Positions 36,137-44,483 of a stretch of 64,000 bases of DNA are shown in pieces. The position numbers and the translations under genes are program-made. Numbering within the stretch: the first letter of the stretch is position 1; every line of letters begins with the position of its first letter. The notes below the pieces were generated by a model. The model was not told the DNA's origin. It saw only the letters and a program-made list of their open reading frames with translations, and ran no database searches. This DNA comes from Neobacillus cucumis (GTDB lineage: Bacteria > Bacillota > Bacilli > Bacillales > Cytobacillaceae): positions 186,001 to 250,000 of the forward strand of contig NZ_JAFBEX010000002.1 of the NCBI RefSeq assembly GCF_016908975.1. The letters are read 5' to 3'.

Positions 36137-37009
36137 ATGAGAATATTAGTAACTGGAGCAACAGGGAACTTAGGTTCAAAAGTGGTCGATTCATTATTAA
36201 AAGCTATTCCAGCAAGTGAGCTGGCAGTGAGTGTTCGAAATCCCGAGAAAGCAGAAGGACTTCGTGCTCGTGGAGTGGACGTTCGTCAAGGAGATTTTGA
36301 CCGACCAGAAACATTAGAACATGCTTTTAAAGGGATTGATCGCTTATTAATTATTTCTGCAGATGGTGATAATGAAACAAGAATTCGTCAACATACAGAT
36401 GCTGTCCAAGCAGCTGAGCGTGCAGGAGTAAAATTTATTGCTTACACAAGCTTAGGAAATGCAACCGAAAGTAAAAACTTAATGGCTCCACCGCATGTTG
36501 CGACAGAAGCAGCCATCATTAAGACAGGTATTCCATATTCCTTCTTGCGTAACAATTGGTATCTGGAAAACGAGATCGGAAGCATTCAAGGTGCTATTGC
36601 GGGAGCTCCGTGGGTAACCTCTGCTGGAGAAGGTAAAGTAGGCTGGGCACTGCGACAAGATTACGCCGATGCAGCGGCAGCGGTTCTTGTTGGAGAAGGT
36701 CATGAAAATACAGTGTATGAACTTTCTGGTCCCCTTTTAACTCAAGCAGAATTGGCAGCAGCTCTTGGTGCAGTTTTGGGTAAAGAAGTACCTGTACAAC
36801 AAGTTAATGACGAAAAATATGCAGAAATCATGAAAGGGTTAGGGCTACCTGATTTTGTGATTCCAATTGTAGTAGGAATTCAAGAAAGCATTCGAAACGG
36901 TTCACTAGAAGTTGAAAGCAATGATTTTGAGAAAGTTCTTGGTCGTCCAATTACGCCGATCAACGAAGCACTGCCCCAACTTGTTAATGCCATTTCACAA
37001 ACTAAATAA
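36137..37009 (+). CDS. NmrA-like SDR, NAD(P)H:quinone oxidoreductase (YtfG/QorB type)
   Basis: The 290-residue atypical short-chain dehydrogenase has the Rossmann start MRILVTGATGNLGSKVVDSL, VRNPEKAEGLRARGV, then GVKFIAYTSLGNA, and SFLRNNWYLENEIGS around residue 135, matching E. coli QorB in order and length. QorB reduces quinones with NADPH. It has its own promoter with palindromes and a terminator, so it is probably a single-gene stress unit. Confidence 0.82.
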   Translation: MRILVTGATGNLGSKVVDSLLKAIPASELAVSVRNPEKAEGLRARGVDVRQGDFDRPETLEHAFKGIDRLLIISADGDNETRIRQHTDAVQAAERAGVKFIAYTSLGNATESKNLMAPPHVATEAAIIKTGIPYSFLRNNWYLENEIGSIQGAIAGAPWVTSAGEGKVGWALRQDYADAAAAVLVGEGHENTVYELSGPLLTQAELAAALGAVLGKEVPVQQVNDEKYAEIMKGLGLPDFVIPIVVGIQESIRNGSLEVESNDFEKVLGRPITPINEALPQLVNAISQTK

Positions 37010-37033
37010 AATATTTGAGACAATGATAATGAC

Positions 37034-37067
37034 AAACCGACCTTGATACGAAAAAAGGTCGGTTTTT
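37034..37067 (+). terminator. Terminator after the qorB-like gene
   Basis: AAACCGACCTT and AAGGTCGGTTT form an eleven-base-pair stem with a ten-base loop and a T run. The sirtuin ribosome-binding site follows eight bases later, so sirtuin transcription needs read-through or a promoter hidden here. Confidence 0.85.
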
Positions 37068-37088
37068 AGTTAAGAGGAGGTACAGCGT

Positions 37089-37934
37089 ATGAAAAAGGCT
37101 TTTGAGACAGGTATTCAGCAGGCAAAGAACGCAATCGAAAATGCAGAATATATTTTGCTAGGCGGCGGAGCAGGTTTATCTGCTGCTGCTGGGATTGAGT
37201 ATGGCGGAAAAAGATTTAAGGAGAATTTTGCCTCTTTTATAGAAAAGTATCGATTGACTGACATGTATTCATCAGGTTTCTATCCATTCCCAACACAGGA
37301 AGAACGCTGGGCATACTGGGCAAAACATATTCTTATAAACCGATTTGAACCTGGTGCTACTAAACTGTACAGGGACCTTTTACGATTGGTAAATGGCAAA
37401 AATTATTTTGTCATGACAACCAATGTCGATAGCCAGTTTGAGAAGTCGGGTTTCGCCTTTGACAAAGTGTTTGAAGTACAAGGGAATTATGGTTTTCTGC
37501 AATGTTCAACAGGTTGCCACAACAAGGTGTATTATAATGAATCACTGGTAAAGGAAATGGTAGAAAAAACGGTCGGTTGTAAAATACCATCCGAACTTGT
37601 ACCAACATGCCCTGTCTGTGGTGGAAATATGGACCCTCATTTAAGAATCAACCAATATTTTGTGCAGGATGAAAAGTGGTATGAATGGAACCAATCATAC
37701 AATACATTTTTAAAGGAATCCGGAGGAAAGAAATTGGTCTTTTTGGAGTTAGGTGTTGGCTTTAATACTCCTGGAATTATTCGCTATCCCTTTGAACAAA
37801 TGACATACCACAATAAGAATGCAACATTGATTCGTCTAAACAAGGAAAACCCTGAAGGTGCAAAAGAAAATATTGATAAAACTATTGCCTTTACGGAGGA
37901 TATGCAAGAAGTTGTATCAGCCATAATGGAATGA
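37089..37934 (+). CDS. SirTM-type sirtuin (probable protein ADP-ribosyltransferase)
   Basis: The 281-residue Sir2-fold protein has the NAD motif LLGGGAGLSAAAGIEYGG, TTNVDSQFEKSGF (Asn 112), and a zinc module with C139, C143, C174 and C177. Where deacetylase sirtuins have catalytic His (V-x-E-x-HG), this protein has Gln 131 (FEVQGNYG), and RINQYF supplies the Arg known in the SirTM class. SirTM enzymes ADP-ribosylate proteins and are paired with macrodomain hydrolases; a macrodomain gene follows directly. No GcvH-like or lipoate ligase gene accompanies them, unlike the extended operons of Staphylococcus and Streptococcus. AGGAGG precedes the ATG. Confidence 0.85.
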   Translation: MKKAFETGIQQAKNAIENAEYILLGGGAGLSAAAGIEYGGKRFKENFASFIEKYRLTDMYSSGFYPFPTQEERWAYWAKHILINRFEPGATKLYRDLLRLVNGKNYFVMTTNVDSQFEKSGFAFDKVFEVQGNYGFLQCSTGCHNKVYYNESLVKEMVEKTVGCKIPSELVPTCPVCGGNMDPHLRINQYFVQDEKWYEWNQSYNTFLKESGGKKLVFLELGVGFNTPGIIRYPFEQMTYHNKNATLIRLNKENPEGAKENIDKTIAFTEDMQEVVSAIME

Positions 37935-37947
37935 AGGAGCGTACACA

Positions 37948-38022
37948 ATGCCACAATTATTATAAAAGGATTATGCTTCATTAATTAAATTAACTGAAAC
38001 ATTTATCCCGCCATTTCCAATC
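37948..38022 (+). other. Original 5' end of the macrodomain gene, interrupted at codon 6
   Basis: ATG 37948, nine bases after AAGGAG and 13 bases after the sirtuin stop, reads MPQLL then TAA (37963-37965). The same frame goes on KDYASLIKLTETFIPPFPI straight into ATG 38023. It is coherent protein sequence, so the stop is probably a recent nonsense change (CAA or similar to TAA). Confidence 0.75.
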
Positions 38023-38850
38023 ATGGAAAACAATCCTGAAAATATGATAGACGATTTAATTACTGCCTTATTACGAGAACCTAATGTTCCAGGTGATGTA
38101 GAAATTCCGAGTGATTATAACGCAAAACGAAGTTTATTAAGGGCTCTATTAAACATAAGGGCACCAAAACCACTAAATGATGAAATTGTGGAAAAGATCG
38201 ATTCTCTTTTACAATGGGAGTTAAATGAAAAGGGGACCGTTGATGTGGTAAAACTTGAATCAGTTGTATCCAGGGCTCCTGCAAATCCTTTTTCCCAATC
38301 AGCGAAGTTTATTTTGTGGCAAGGGGATATAACACGATTAAATGCTGATGCAATTGTAAATGCAGCCAATAAACAAATGTTAGGGTGTTTTCAGCCGTTA
38401 CACGCATGTATTGATAATGCCATTCATTCGGCTGCTGGTCCGCAACTAAGGGGTGATTGCGAACTGATTATGTCTTCCCAAGGAGAGTTAGAGGAGACGG
38501 GGAATGCGAAAATTACAAGAGCTTATAACCTGCCCTCCCATTATGTTTTGCATACGGTTGGACCAATTGTCCCAAAGGGAACGACATTAACAAATCAGAA
38601 AAGGGATGAATTAGCATCTTGTTATATTTCTTGCCTCCAATTGGCAAATGAAATAGAGGATATTAAAACGATTGCTTTCTGTGCAATCTCAACGGGTGTA
38701 TTCGGTTTTCCAAAAACGGAAGCTGCTCATATCGCCGTAAAGACAGTAAATCAATGGCTACTAGATCACTCTAATCGTATTGAAAAAATCATCTTTAACG
38801 TGTTTAGTAAAGAGGATTACAATGAATATTTAAATGTTTTTACCCAGTGA
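38023..38850 (+). CDS. Zinc-containing macrodomain protein-ADP-ribose hydrolase (5' end damaged)
   Basis: From ATG 38023 the 275-residue product starts MENNPENMIDDLITALL (helical), and the macrodomain begins near residue 92 with ILWQGDITRLNADAIVNAAN. GCFQPLHACIDNAIHSAAG gives the Cys-His-Cys zinc ligands of the Zn-macro class linked to SirTM; TVGP and CAISTGVFGFP complete the ADP-ribose site. It removes ADP-ribose placed by the sirtuin. The annotated start lacks a ribosome-binding site; the natural start at 37948 is cut by a TAA at codon 6, so expression may be low or lost. Confidence 0.82.
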   Translation: MENNPENMIDDLITALLREPNVPGDVEIPSDYNAKRSLLRALLNIRAPKPLNDEIVEKIDSLLQWELNEKGTVDVVKLESVVSRAPANPFSQSAKFILWQGDITRLNADAIVNAANKQMLGCFQPLHACIDNAIHSAAGPQLRGDCELIMSSQGELEETGNAKITRAYNLPSHYVLHTVGPIVPKGTTLTNQKRDELASCYISCLQLANEIEDIKTIAFCAISTGVFGFPKTEAAHIAVKTVNQWLLDHSNRIEKIIFNVFSKEDYNEYLNVFTQ

Positions 38851-38950
38851 TGTTTATTGTTCTTGCAGCAACAAATGTTTCTAAAGAAATAGCTAAGAGC
38901 TGAAACTATTCTAAGCTCCTTTGTTCTTCTGTATTTCCATCCATATATCA

Positions 38951-38973
38951 AAAAAAAAGACCCTCATAGGGTC
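38951..38973 (-). terminator. Terminator of the permease operon
   Basis: GACCCT-CAT-AGGGTC is followed, on the minus strand, by a run of eight T, eight bases past the stop of the downstream gene. Confidence 0.8.
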
Positions 38974-38980
38974 CTTCTAA

Positions 38981-39877
38981 TTAATTCAAAGTGTTTCTGT
39001 AAACATAAGGGTCCTTCGGTTTTGGAATGATTTTGTAACTTGTTACTTTTAAAACAGGAATTTTAGTTTTCATTTGTGGATAATAGACTGTATCCATTGT
39101 TCCTGTTGCTTGATACCATTGGTCATTCGGAATGTGTACGTTTTTCGGGAATTGAATCATCATTCCAAAGGCACCAGAGTCAGCGACACAATGAATAATC
39201 CCAAAGCGAAGTAAAAACAGCTGGTTAGGCTGTTCTCCTGGACCATTGTAAGTAAATCCATTCATGGTAAGAGTTTTCCCAGCAAACGCCCCTGAAAAAT
39301 TATACATTACTTCTAACCCGACTAAATAGTCTTTATCCGTTAGAGTAATATTATTTTTTGGAATATAAGACTTAGACTCTTTCCTTACTAAATCCGTAAA
39401 ATCAGCTTGGTTCATGAATTTACTCATATCAGGATTTAGAACTTGATGGGTCCCGTACTGATCACTTCCGTCTTCTAATGTTGGAAATGAAAAGCCCTTG
39501 GCATCCACTAGCTGTGAATCAAGAGTAGCCACTGGAAATATTACTCCAGTAATAGCAGGGATTACCACGAGCGTGTAAGCCAAGAATTTTTTTATCTTTT
39601 TTCCAGCAGATGGTTTCTTTTTATCGTAATCATGTTCATGATGGTGTTTATGTTCATGATGATCGTGGCTACAAGCACAATCATGATGTTTCTCTTTCTT
39701 ATCTCCAGAGGACCATAATTTAATTCCTTCGACCACTGTAAGTATGAATAAAATCACGATCATACTCGCAGATAAGAAGCTATATTTCATGTTTATATAT
39801 TTTGAAATGTTTCCTGTGACATGCAGCATAAAAAACAAGTTTGTAGTAAGTATTAAAATTAGGACTTTAAACATCAT
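38981..39877 (-). CDS. TIGR03943-family permease partner protein (YcgQ-like)
   Basis: The N-terminal part has two hydrophobic helices, then a loop extremely rich in His and Asp (HHDCACSHDHHEHKHHHEHD, near residues 64-83 of this start), another helix and a long extracytoplasmic C-terminal domain containing TYNGPGEQPNQLFLLRFG and FGMMIQFP. This is the layout of the YcgQ family that pairs with YcgR-like permeases. ATG 39877 follows AAAGGA; the longer frame would overlap the permease gene. The His-rich loop suggests metal handling, but no substrate is known. Confidence 0.78.
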   Translation of the reverse strand: MMFKVLILILTTNLFFMLHVTGNISKYINMKYSFLSASMIVILFILTVVEGIKLWSSGDKKEKHHDCACSHDHHEHKHHHEHDYDKKKPSAGKKIKKFLAYTLVVIPAITGVIFPVATLDSQLVDAKGFSFPTLEDGSDQYGTHQVLNPDMSKFMNQADFTDLVRKESKSYIPKNNITLTDKDYLVGLEVMYNFSGAFAGKTLTMNGFTYNGPGEQPNQLFLLRFGIIHCVADSGAFGMMIQFPKNVHIPNDQWYQATGTMDTVYYPQMKTKIPVLKVTSYKIIPKPKDPYVYRNTLN

Positions 39878-39887
39878 CCCACATCCT

Positions 39888-40757
39888 TTACAAAAGAAGT
39901 GAACCAATGAATACAAATGAAGTAATTAATGAAACTAAGAGAACCGCAAATTTTGCCTTAAAAGACCCAAACATCATTAATAAATTTTTAATATCTACCA
40001 TATTGCCAAACACTAAGAAAGACACGACAGAAGTTTGGGGGAAAAAATTACGAAAAGATGCTGCTACAAAAGCATCTGCTTCCGAACAAACAGATAAGAT
40101 AAAAGCTAAAGCCATCATAACCAATATGGCAGTTACGTGCGTACCGCCTAGTGTTGTTAATATCCGTGTAGGTACATAAACTTGCATAGTAGATGCAATT
40201 AGTGCACCTAGCACTACGTATTTTCCCATACTAAAAAATTCGTCAATAGTATGGTTTAGAACACTCATTAATTTTTGTCTAGTATTCTGGTGTGAATGAT
40301 CGTGAACATGTATTTCGCTATTTTCTTTTAGCGGATTGTCCTTAATAACAAAAGATAATACAAGCCCAACTAAAATTGAAACACCTATTGCTAACCCTGC
40401 TCGGTACCCAACCATCGTCCAACTATCTCCGAATGCAATAAATGTAGCAAATAAAACAATCGGATTGATAATGGGACCAGAAAGCATAAAGGAAATTGCT
40501 GCATGAGGGGCAAGTCCTTTTTTTATTAACCGTGAAACGATGGGAACAATCCCACATTCACATCCAGGAAATAATACTCCCATAAAACTAGCAGCAACAA
40601 CAGATAAATATCTATTTTTTGGTAGAATTTTAAGCAGTGTATTTTCAGAAACAAAAACTTCTATTAGTGCAGAAATAAAAGCCCCAACGACAATAAATGG
40701 GAATGCTTCAATGATAATACTAATAAAAATCGTATTCAATTGTAATAATCGATCCAT
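39888..40757 (-). CDS. Permease of the DUF318/YcgR (ArsP_1) family
   Basis: The 289-residue protein has eight or so hydrophobic segments in two similar halves. The conserved GVLFPGCECGIVPIVSRLIK and FMLSGPIINPIVLFATF elements are present, and in the second half FILSVCSEADAFVAASF. A His-rich loop (HVHDHSHQN) separates the halves. ATG 40757 has AGGAGG seven bases upstream. The family includes organoarsenical exporters; the one-carrier-plus-YcgQ pairing suggests a two-part system. The substrate is unknown, with a metal as one possibility. Confidence 0.82.
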   Translation of the reverse strand: MDRLLQLNTIFISIIIEAFPFIVVGAFISALIEVFVSENTLLKILPKNRYLSVVAASFMGVLFPGCECGIVPIVSRLIKKGLAPHAAISFMLSGPIINPIVLFATFIAFGDSWTMVGYRAGLAIGVSILVGLVLSFVIKDNPLKENSEIHVHDHSHQNTRQKLMSVLNHTIDEFFSMGKYVVLGALIASTMQVYVPTRILTTLGGTHVTAILVMMALAFILSVCSEADAFVAASFRNFFPQTSVVSFLVFGNMVDIKNLLMMFGSFKAKFAVLLVSLITSFVFIGSLLL

Positions 40758-41074
40758 GCATATTCCTCCTGTGATATAACACAATTGGTTTATTTAAAAA
40801 AACAACTACTATCATATCAAAATTATAACTAAATAGATATGTTTTGATTTTCCATATGTGGTAGTTATGATTCCATTACTATATATTAAACAATCTTTAT
40901 GACAAAATTGTTAACAGTTCAAAAGATTTTTTTATAAAAAAGATTAATGACAGATGGATGCTTGGGAGTTAAGTCATGCCCATTTATTAAATAGACGGGC
41001 TCCAATTTCCTCTCTGAGTTGTAATATATAGTGTAATGTCGTAGCTAACTATACTTCGAAAGGAAGTGTAAAAA
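40758..41074. other. Intergenic spacer between the permease operon and the yjcZ-like gene
   Basis: An imperfect inverted repeat with outer arms AACTAC (40804-40809) and GTAGTT (40861-40866) and inner TATCAAAA/TTTTGAT lies about 50-110 bases upstream of the permease start and may be an operator. A Zur box was not recognised. I see nothing else until AAGGAAGTG before the yjcZ start. Confidence 0.3.
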
Positions 41075-41278
41075 ATGAATAATGCCATCCCAAATGCTTT
41101 GCCAAATGCCATGCCAAATGCCTTACCAATTACTCCTCTTCCACAGCCATTGTCTTACTCCTATGCAGCTCCTGTTTATGCAAGTTGTTTTCCTGCCCAT
41201 GGGTGCGGTGAGTTTATACTCATCGTAGTGTTGTTTATTTTATTAATCATTATTGGAGCAGTTTGTTTCTATGGTTAA
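41075..41278 (+). CDS. YjcZ-family small sporulation membrane protein
   Basis: The 67-residue protein has a Pro/Asn-rich head with repeats (NALPNAMPNALPI), then YSYAAPVYASC and the family-defining tail FILIVVLFILLIIIGAVCF, a single membrane helix. YjcZ/YhfM-like peptides occur in many copies in spore formers and are linked to sporulation. The extended N-terminal head is unusual; most members are only 25-50 residues. AAGGAAGTG precedes the ATG. Confidence 0.75.
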   Translation: MNNAIPNALPNAMPNALPITPLPQPLSYSYAAPVYASCFPAHGCGEFILIVVLFILLIIIGAVCFYG

Positions 41279-41302
41279 AAGATCTGACTGTATCTTTTAA
41301 AG

Positions 41303-41340
41303 AATCCTCATCTTAACTCCAGATGAGGATTACAATATTT
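41303..41340 (+). terminator. Terminator after the yjcZ-like gene
   Basis: AATCCTCATCT and AGATGAGGATT pair perfectly (eleven base pairs, seven-base loop), followed by a short T-rich stretch. Confidence 0.7.
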
Positions 41341-41448
41341 TTGGAAAGCAAATGGGCAGTAATATAGACTGTGATTAAGCTTCACAAAGGAACAGCACAA
41401 CATACTAATACTTAGAGATTTATTTAAGATAAGGTGGTGATCTTTTAA

Positions 41449-41916
41449 ATGTATAATCAGACAGTATACTCCTATTTAGATTATGATCAGCAATTGGAGC
41501 GTCAATTTCAAACTTTACCGATACCGTCGTTTCCGGGACCATCGGGTTTACCGAGTTTACCCGGTTTACCGGGCATACCGGGCATACCAGGCATACCGGG
41601 CATACCAGGACCTGGGTTTGAGGGACCATCAGGGTTTCCAGGCCTTCCAGGATCACAAATACCACAAGCCCCAACTGCTCCTCCTCCACCATTTATTCCT
41701 CAACAAGCAACTGCTTCGCCATTTGCTGTTGATCCAGGAGCCATAAGGTTATGTCTGTTTCGTAATACTTTTATATGGCTCAACAATGGTGAAGGATTTT
41801 GGTTTTATCCCATTTTCGTAGGTCCAAGATCTGTTGCTGGTTTCAGATGGAATGGTTTTTCCTGGATGATATTTGGTATTGATACAAGGAGAATTCTTTC
41901 CTTTACGTGTTTTTAA
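41449..41916 (+). CDS. Collagen-like repeat protein, probable spore surface component
   Basis: In the 155-residue protein, residues 27-70 are G-x-y triplets ([19 protein letters not shown] and further GIPG/GFPG units), then a Pro-rich linker (APTAPPPPF) and a conserved C-terminal domain: [37 protein letters not shown] and a final SFTCF. Such short collagen-like proteins with this Cys-ended domain occur in bacilli; exosporium filament proteins are the best known collagen-like relatives. The DNA coding for GIP is a tandem nine-base repeat and may vary in copy number. The spore location is inference. Confidence 0.65.
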   Translation: MYNQTVYSYLDYDQQLERQFQTLPIPSFPGPSGLPSLPGLPGIPGIPGIPGIPGPGFEGPSGFPGLPGSQIPQAPTAPPPPFIPQQATASPFAVDPGAIRLCLFRNTFIWLNNGEGFWFYPIFVGPRSVAGFRWNGFSWMIFGIDTRRILSFTCF

Positions 41917-42077
41917 TATCTATGAGAACAAGAAAAACGAAAGCTTATAGCTCTGTTAACGGTGAAATGCACTGCGATTATATATGGATCGCTATGGTAT
42001 TAAATAAAAAGGAAGCTTTTTCTAACATTCGATAGTGATGCCGTTAACTGGTATCACTTTCAGCTTTATATAGACAT

Positions 42078-42105
42078 AAAAAAAGCACCAAATGGCGCTT
42101 TTTTA
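42078..42105 (-). terminator. Terminator of the histidine phosphatase gene
   Basis: AAAAGCACC and GGCGCTTTT pair across AAAT (one G-U pair), with a T run on the minus strand; it overlaps the stop codon. Confidence 0.75.
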
Positions 42106-42711
42106 TGAAATGGTCGCAGCAGACAAAAGCTCTTCAATTTTTGAAAAATTAGGTGTAATGATTTCTAGCAATTTGAATTTTTTATCTTCATATTCATATT
42201 TAAAGATGGTACAGTTTGGAATTCTTTCTGGCAGGACATCAGATGTGTCTTGCCACACACTTAAGAAATTACGGCATGCACCTGCATGAGAAACGGCTAA
42301 AACAACATGATGGTCATCCTTTTCCATGATGTCCGTGCAAGTCTTTACCATTCTTTCTCGAACTTCTTGTCTGTGTTCTCCGCCATAGGGAACAAAAAAT
42401 GTCTCATATTCTTCTCGTGACGGGTTCAAGTCTTCGCTTTCCCCTTCAAAAGTACCAAAATTCGCTTCTTTCAATCCTTTTAACCTTATATACGGCATTT
42501 GATTATTCGTTATAATTTCCAATGTATCACTAGCTCTTTCTGATGTAGAACAATAGACATGATCTAAAGGGATACCTTTAAAGTATTCACCCGCTATTTT
42601 TGCTTGTTTTCTCCCCAAGTCTGTTAAAGGAGAATCGCAAGCACCTTGAATTTTTCTTCTTACATTAAACAAAGTTTCCCCATGTCTCATTAAATAAAAT
42701 GTTTTTTTCAT
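42103..42711 (-). CDS. Histidine phosphatase family protein (phosphoglycerate mutase-like)
   Basis: The 202-residue protein starts MKKTFYLMRHGETLFNVRRK, with the phosphohistidine RHG motif at residues 9-11, CSTSERASDTLEI with the second Arg, EANFGTFEGES with the acid, and VSHAGACRNFL with the second catalytic His. It is of the GpmB/PhoE type, probably a phosphatase with unknown cytosolic substrate. It is single-gene with its own terminator, facing away from the MocR gene. Confidence 0.88.
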   Translation of the reverse strand: MKKTFYLMRHGETLFNVRRKIQGACDSPLTDLGRKQAKIAGEYFKGIPLDHVYCSTSERASDTLEIITNNQMPYIRLKGLKEANFGTFEGESEDLNPSREEYETFFVPYGGEHRQEVRERMVKTCTDIMEKDDHHVVLAVSHAGACRNFLSVWQDTSDVLPERIPNCTIFKYEYEDKKFKLLEIITPNFSKIEELLSAATIS

Positions 42712-42931
42712 CCGTTCTCCCCCCTTGTTGCTACTTTTAAAAAAATTTAATATATTTTATATTTTATATAATTATTGATTGCAACGTCTAGTTATAAATT
42801 TATCCTTCACGAAAACGAGACTATTTGCTTAAATACTAATTTGGGGTTGTCCATAAAGAAGAAACACCAACATTAATGTAAAATAGGAAATATAATAGTT
42901 AAACTAAATTTCTTTAGAAGGACTGAAATAG

Positions 42932-44374
42932 ATGGATTGGAAACCAGATCGCCAAGACAAAAAAGCTATATATAAACAACTTGCTGAATATATCGAGAAT
43001 GGAATTGCAGATGGGACATATCCTCCAGATAAACCATTACCATCGGAAAGAACTTTAGCTAAGGAACTTAATGTGAATAGAAGTACAGTAGTTGCAGCCT
43101 ATGATGAATTGGAGTCAATTGGACTAATTCAAAGAAATAGAGGAAGCGGCACAACCATAAGTAAGGATATTTGGGGAATTACGAAGAAACGAATTCCAAG
43201 TTGGAACAGGTATATTGAAGCAGGATCGTTTTTACCCAATTTGCCTATAACACAGAGGATTAGAAAAGAAGCTGTAGAACATAAGTTAATCAATTTAGCA
43301 AGCGGAGAACTGTCAGAGGATCTTTTCCCACTGAAATACTTAAGGGAGATTACTTCCTCTCGGTCGTTTATAGGTAGCTTAGGTTATGATCATCCGCAAG
43401 GAAACGCAATATTAAGAGAGACCATTACCAAGCATGTTAAGCAATATCGAAACATTGAAACCAATCCTTCATCCATCTTGATTACATCTGGTGCACAACA
43501 GGCCTTACACTTGGTGGTTCAATGCCTATTGAAACAAGGGGATGCAGTGGCATTGGAAGATCCATCTTACAACTACAATCTTCCAACCTTTAAATCAACA
43601 GGATTGAGACCGCTTTACATACCTGTAAACGAGGATGGTATCAATCCGGATGACTTACTATCCTTGTATAAAAAGCATCGAATACGAATGATCTTCTTGA
43701 ATTCTGCTTATCAAAATCCAACGGGAGCTTTACTTAGCGAAAAAAAAAGGAGAGCCATTCTTGATATATCTTCAGAATATGGTATCCCTGTCGTTGAAGA
43801 TGATCCTTACAGTTTAACATCCTTTACAGGGGAAAAGGTCTCTACTTTAAAATCAATGGATGCTAACGGAAATGTTTTATATATTAGTTCTTTATCCAAA
43901 ATCGTCGCTTCTGGATTAAGAATTGGTTGGATTATAGGTCCTACACCTGTTATTGAGAGATTATCCGATGCGAAGCAGCAAATTGATTTTGGTCATGCAA
44001 GTTATACTCAATGGGTCGCAAATGACTTTTTAGAATCGGAAAATTTTCATTCTCATATTCAAAATTTAACCAAACAATTAGAAATGAGAAGAGATCAAAT
44101 TGTTAATAGTCTTCATTTTTATTTAGGGGACAAAGTGGATTTCTCCATACCTATGGGAGGCATTCATATTTGGGTCAAGATAAATAAAGAGGTTAATGAA
44201 GTACAATTACTAGAAGAATCGATCAAAAGGGGAGTGATTTATGTCCCAGGCTATACGATGGGGTCTCAGAAAGGATTTGTTCGTTTTACTTTTGCAAGGG
44301 AAAATGAAGGAGCAATCGATGAGGGGATTAAAAGGTTTGCGGAAGTACTTGCGACTTTTAAGATTCGTAGCTAA
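42932..44374 (+). CDS. MocR-type regulator: GntR winged helix fused to a PLP aminotransferase domain
   Basis: The 480-residue fusion has a GntR-type helix-turn-helix in residues 1-75 (IYKQLAEYIENGIADGTYP; LPSERTLAKELNVNRSTVVAAY) joined to a fold-type I aminotransferase from about residue 110. YQNPTG is the substrate/cofactor loop, EDDPYS holds the PLP Asp, and SSLSKIVASGLRIG has the Schiff-base Lys. MocR proteins such as PdxR and GabR activate adjacent genes in response to PLP or amino compounds. No obvious target adjoins; the histidine phosphatase is divergent, 220 bases away. Confidence 0.9.
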   Translation: MDWKPDRQDKKAIYKQLAEYIENGIADGTYPPDKPLPSERTLAKELNVNRSTVVAAYDELESIGLIQRNRGSGTTISKDIWGITKKRIPSWNRYIEAGSFLPNLPITQRIRKEAVEHKLINLASGELSEDLFPLKYLREITSSRSFIGSLGYDHPQGNAILRETITKHVKQYRNIETNPSSILITSGAQQALHLVVQCLLKQGDAVALEDPSYNYNLPTFKSTGLRPLYIPVNEDGINPDDLLSLYKKHRIRMIFLNSAYQNPTGALLSEKKRRAILDISSEYGIPVVEDDPYSLTSFTGEKVSTLKSMDANGNVLYISSLSKIVASGLRIGWIIGPTPVIERLSDAKQQIDFGHASYTQWVANDFLESENFHSHIQNLTKQLEMRRDQIVNSLHFYLGDKVDFSIPMGGIHIWVKINKEVNEVQLLEESIKRGVIYVPGYTMGSQKGFVRFTFARENEGAIDEGIKRFAEVLATFKIRS

Positions 44375-44383
44375 TTGACACAC

Positions 44384-44416
44384 TAAAAAAACGTCCAAGA
44401 AAATCCTCTTGGACGT
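44384..44416 (-). terminator. Terminator of the phaRBC operon
   Basis: ACGTCCAAGA and TCTTGGACGT form a perfect ten-base-pair stem with a six-base loop; the T run is on the minus strand, so it serves phaC rather than the MocR gene alone. Confidence 0.8.
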
Positions 44417-44483
44417 TCGCATAAATAGAAGAAGGAACCAACTTCTGTACTCCACAAATAGTTTGCAAATCCTAAAATCTTTG

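Noticed and set aside
41483..41746. 87-residue frame rich in Tyr/Arg inside the collagen-like gene
   Set aside because: It is an out-of-frame reading of the repetitive GIP codons.
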